From the NCBI GenBank assembly GCA_029891385.1, contig CM057224.1, positions 35,841,005 to 35,905,004 of the forward strand: DNA of 64,000 bases, given 5' to 3'. This stretch comes from Erythroxylum novogranatense. Taxonomy: Eukaryota > Streptophyta > Magnoliopsida > Malpighiales > Erythroxylaceae. Below, piece by piece: positions 60,458-64,000 of this stretch. The translations under genes were made by a program, and so were the position numbers. Under the pieces are notes generated by a model. It worked only from the letters and a program-made list of their open reading frames with translations, searched no databases and was not told the DNA's origin. How positions within the stretch are numbered: position 1 is the stretch's first letter; every line of letters begins with the position of its first letter.

Positions 60458-63178
60458 TGTAACATCCCTTCACCGATGGGATGGGTACAGTTCACCTCAT
60501 ACGTATTCTGTATACGTATTCTGCATATGCATTCGTAGCCTCTACATCATTGATAAATGTTCAGCATTGCACAAGCATATGTATGTACATGCATGTATGA
60601 CATATTTCCGACTTGCTTGTGAAATTGGAGACTTTGTGATTAAGGTTAATTGTGCTTTGATACGTAAATTGGAGAGTCAAATTGAATTTAGGAATTGAGA
60701 ATCGAAGATCGGAGTATGTGGCTAGATGTTTTCTAATTTTGAGGATTTATAGGAACTTTTCTGGAATTTTCGAAATATTAGGCTCGGACCGGAAAAATGG
60801 CTTAGTGACTGATTAATTGTGATTCCGGTTTTGAATTTGATTAAAAATTGATATGAGGTAATTTAAATTATGATTTGAGGAATTAAGGTCTGAACCATTA
60901 GAATTCGGGAGAAATTAGAATTAGAAATTGGATCGGGATTGCTCGGATTGGACTTGTGGCAAATGAATTTGCCAAACAAGCCTTAATCCTCTAATTTTTA
61001 AACCCCTTTCTTTTGAAAACTTGCTTCCACGATACTTGCTTCTCCCTTGAAGAAAAACTTGATTTTCCTCCTTCTTTGCGTGGATCTTCCCTTGATTTCT
61101 TCTTGATTCCTTCTTATGATTTGCTTCCTCTTCCATCCTTGATTCTACCCTTTTGTTGGTGTTGAAAAAGATGGAAATGGGTTTGAGTTTGTTGTTGCCG
61201 TGGGTGTCGTGGGTGGTGATTTAGCTTGAGACTTGGATGATCTTGGTGATTTGGAAGGATTTAAGCTTTAATCAAGTAAGTTTCTGCTTATTCATGTGTT
61301 TAACATTTTGATTGAAGTATGGAATTAAGTGATTAATTGTTTAAGAGTTAGAAAGTTTCGGATGATATAGGTTTTAGGGTAAAAATGTGATTTTGATTTG
61401 GGTATTTGTTGAATCATGATTATTTGATGGATTGAAGCTTAGGAATAAGTTGTGCTAAGTGTAGAATGATGTTTTGGAGTGTTTAGAAAGGATTTGGATG
61501 GATTATATCAGAAAAATCTGGGAATTTCTGGGTTTCGGGCGTGAATCTGGGATTGCACGCCGCGACGTGTGATGAACACGCCGCGGCGAGCAAACCAGCG
61601 TTCGCACGCCGTGACGTGTGCTTGACACGCCGCGGCGAGCGGATGATCCTCGCACCCCGCGACGAGCGTTCTCACGCCGCGGCAAGGACGCCTGATTTCT
61701 GAAGTTGAGTTGTTTGATTTTTAATGATTTTGAGGTTATTTTAGTTATGTTTAGTGAGTGATAAATTGATCTTGATTTAGGAATTTGATAATTCATTTAG
61801 ATATGAGTTGAATTCAATTCAGAGACTATGAAATTGCGGAAATTTAATTTGGTGGTTCTCAAAATCGGACGGCATTTGAATAGTGAATTCGATTCTGATT
61901 TAAGGATAATTCCTATGTCTTCAAATTCGACTTTGGAAGATGTAGAACTTAGCCAATTAACTTATGGTATTAGAAATTGCTATGAATTAGAGTGAAAGTG
62001 CGGAATTGAGATAATTCGGGATTGTGGTCGGAAATGTCATAACGTGCATAGTACAGCATTCATTTGAGACATAAGCATTTCTGATTATTGAAATTGATAT
62101 AATTAGTGATATTTGAATGTTTTGATTTTGATAGAGGCTCAAGTGGAACGTCGATCCTCTGACGTAGCAGAGACTTCCCGGCAGTAGCTCAGAAGTTTAG
62201 AGGTGAGTAACCTAATTGGTTTCTCAATCTCTGATGTGCTATATGCTTTATGTGTGAACTATCTATGATTCTGATTGAGTGATTCGCAAGTGATATGCTA
62301 CTGTGAAGTGTGAACGCATGCTAGGCATGAATAGAAATCAGTAATTGATAGTTGTGACTGGAGCACATTCTGATCTGATTGGAGCTATAAGCTCGCCAAT
62401 TGTGATAAGTGAGAAGGGATTAGTGCATACCCAAAGGGCTCTCCTATCCCTAATGCGCGTGGGCAGTAGTGTATACCCGGAGGGCTCTCCTACCCCCGAA
62501 AATGCGATTTCTGTGTGATGTGCCCAACAATGGGAAAATTCTGACGCCCAGTCACAACATTAAAATGAACTGGAAATTATTGTGCATTAAGTATGTGATT
62601 GTTTTGTGATTGTACTGCAAATTTGATATGGGATTAATTGCAAATGTGTGATTATGATTTTATGAACTTCTAAATTATGATTCTGATTATGATACTGTTT
62701 TGTGTTGTACGCAATTTTGCGTAATGCATGAATTGAGTGAACCATCGATGATGGTTACTCATTGAGTTTTCGCAAACTTACCCAAATTGCGACTATTTTT
62801 CAGGACCGCGAGAGTGTGACTCCTAGCTCCGAATTTTGAGACTTCTCTTTCTGTGTATGTGCCGGCGAGAGGAGCATGGCCCACAGGTCGGTCAGCTGGG
62901 GATCCTTTGGAATATTTTGAGGATGACCTAGATAGGAGTTAGTACTGTCTATTTTGGATCTGTATATTTGTAAATTATGACAGAAGTATGGTTTTCAGAA
63001 ATGAGATGAGAAGTACTCTTTTGGTTTCAAAATTTAGTGATTGTGATCTTACCGCTTTATTATTGATGTCATGAGGTTGAAAGAATAAATCGTATCGTAG
63101 TGCACCCTCATTGTAGGGTATGTACCAATATGACCTACGGGCATCCCGGTGTATACTCTACGGTAAGGGGGCGCTACA
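60458..63178 (+). mobile_element. Element I 3' LTR
   Basis: 2721 bp, against 2705 bp for the 5' copy. Ends GGTAAGGGGGCGCTACA. Contains the CpG cluster (61553-61690), donor-like site (62203), 11-bp-stem domain (62351-62558), palindrome core (about 62742-62760) and acceptor CAG (62801-62803). Confidence 0.95.
61553..61690 (+). repeat. CpG-rich palindrome cluster, element I 3' LTR
   Basis: Partner of 54178-54325. One unit reads GCCGCGGC where the 5' LTR reads GTCGCGAC, so both halves of the palindrome differ together. Confidence 0.85.
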
Positions 63179-63510
63179 TAAACTCCCATCACGGTAATCA
63201 AATCCAATTGTAGCCTTTCTAGATCATAGAACATTTTAATTTCATCCACTTTGCTTATACACTTTCAATCGTGCCATTTCTAACACATCGCTATTTTCCT
63301 CTATCAATCCACAACTATAACTTCATATCTATCCCACATTCGCGGATCTATTCGGTATAACTCTGATGTCGTATTTCATAATATACCCATCAATACACTT
63401 TTTCTTCTTCTATGATATCCCCAACTTCCATATGTCATTTTCAAACATATCATCATTTCCCTCACTATTTCTAACCACTTAAACGATTGATACAGACTCA
63501 TGCATGTGAC

Positions 63511-63555
63511 TCATATGCTAGACTGGGGATCAGATGTCACTGTCTGCCGTGACAT
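63511..63555 (-). CDS. 14-codon ORF after the primer site of element H
   Basis: Reads MSRQTVTSDPQSSI and stops at TGA; counterpart of the ORF at 43389-43433. Translation is not shown. Confidence 0.3.
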   Translation of the reverse strand: MSRQTVTSDPQSSI

Positions 63556-63615
63556 GACTTAAATGCATGTAACTTGACCCATTTTTAGAATGCCCATGTA
63601 AAATTGTACTTCTGG

Positions 63616-63627
63616 GCTCTGATACCA
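63616..63627 (-). other. Primer binding site of element H (tRNA-iMet)
   Basis: The minus strand reads TGGTATCAGAGC, 4 nt inside the 5' LTR, followed by CCAGAAGT as in element G. Confidence 0.9.
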
Positions 63628-63631
63628 CAAA

Positions 63632-64000
63632 TGTAGCATCCCACTCCCGCAAGGCCCAAACTCGACATCGATGGTGATATCCGAGTTCGTGCCTCACGAG
63701 GGTGGTATGCTAGAGCAGTCAAACAGTTCAAAAGCTCAGTAAGATGTTTTTATTTTAAAAAAAAAACAATCACATTACAATACAACATTTATCAAATCTG
63801 AAATAACAGTACTATTCTGCGGAATACCAAAATTACATATGAATCAGAATGGCACTAATGCAGACGTGAACTGATCCCGACCTCAGTCTCTGACTTGCTT
63901 ACAATAGGCATACTCTCGTTTGTCTAACGAGGTACTCTTCAATTCCTGAAAAATATTGCAATTTTGGGTGAGTTTGCGAACTCAGTGAGAAACCATCATC
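63632..64000 (-). mobile_element. Element H 5' LTR, truncated by the window end
   Basis: Repeats 47299 onwards (TGTAGCATCCCACTCCCGCA) with few differences. It reaches the palindrome core and is cut inside it by the window edge. Acceptor-like TATTTTTCAG is intact here (near 63948), while the 3' LTR copy has CAA. Confidence 0.93.

Larger units (their letters stand above)
53083..63178 (+). mobile_element. Nearly complete Tekay/Del chromovirus (element I, 10.1 kb)
   Basis: Two LTRs (53083-55787, 60458-63178), primer site, gag, protease, RT-RNase H, integrase with chromodomain and polypurine tract are all in order. It is flanked by a perfect TAAAC duplication (53078-53082, 63179-63183). The first 500 aligned bases of the two LTRs differ at 13 places by eye, 12 of them transitions, so this is a fairly recent insertion and the youngest seen here. 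Stops and frameshifts in gag, at the protease/RT junction and in integrase make it non-autonomous now. Confidence 0.95.
63179..63631 (-). other. Element H internal region, part after element I
   Basis: Non-coding. It continues the collinearity with the primer-site end of element G's internal region (shared ACTCATATGCTAGAC and AATGCCCATGTAA). Confidence 0.8.
47299..64000 (-). mobile_element. Second non-coding Tekay-type element (LARD-like, element H), interrupted by element I and cut by the window end
   Basis: On the plus strand: 3' LTR 47299-50144, polypurine tract, internal 50145-53082 and 63179-63631, primer site, then 5' LTR from 63632 to the window edge. Element I sits inside it with an exact duplication. 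The internal region resembles that of element G. The outer duplication cannot be checked because one end is off-window. Confidence 0.88.

Noticed and set aside
1..64000. Host genes, rRNA, tRNA, CRISPR arrays or bacterial operons
   Set aside because: Every recognisable coding stretch belongs to a transposable element, and no RNA gene or spaced-repeat array was seen.

Overview
The window is plant nuclear DNA made almost entirely of nested, mostly dead transposable elements. I found no host protein-coding gene, rRNA, tRNA or CRISPR array. The evidence for a plant is the element types: a chromodomain-bearing Ty3/gypsy element of Del/Tekay type, a SIRE/Maximus-like Ty1/copia element, a plant L1-type LINE and a hAT transposase with a BED-like finger. 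The species cannot be named from the sequence; an angiosperm with large amounts of heterochromatin is the best guess.

Layout. 1-15050 is a minus-strand copia element (gag, protease, integrase, RT, RNase H and a further ORF; its 3' LTR lies beyond the left edge). Its pol gene is cut by three solo LTRs of one Tekay-like family: 1562-5094, 5576-7648 and 7990-10647. Next to it, 15058-21155 is a deleted Tekay element. 21156 to about 29750 is a plus-strand LINE split by two more solo LTRs (21331-23926, 25526-29213). 29750-33480 holds old debris: an LTR-like piece and a decayed copia integrase. 34190-36475 is a dead hAT transposase. 37011-47174 is a non-coding Tekay-type element (LARD-like) with the unusual order LTR, internal, LTR, internal fragment, LTR fragment, all inside one 5-bp target duplication. 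47299 to the right edge is a second, related non-coding element, and a nearly complete coding Tekay element (53083-63178) sits inside it. Exact 5-bp target duplications support six of the insertions.

How the parts relate. The coding element at 53083-63178 and the non-coding elements share the TGTAACATCCC LTR start, a tRNA-iMet type primer site and a very similar polypurine tract. The non-coding elements could therefore have been moved by coding relatives. The chromodomain at the end of the integrase fits insertion into heterochromatin, which here means into other transposons.

Most interesting signal. Across at least eleven LTRs whose general sequence has diverged strongly, one RNA-like module is kept: a splice-donor-like GTGAGTAACC block, a domain closed by a long inverted repeat whose two arms change together between subfamilies, a roughly 50-nt core with the palindrome GAACCATCGATGATGGTTC, and a splice-acceptor-like TTTTTCAG. 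Many of the LTRs also carry a CpG-rich cluster of palindromes in otherwise AT-rich sequence, downstream of the probable TATA box. The two non-coding elements share a long internal region with no gag or pol and a 14-codon ORF just after the primer site.
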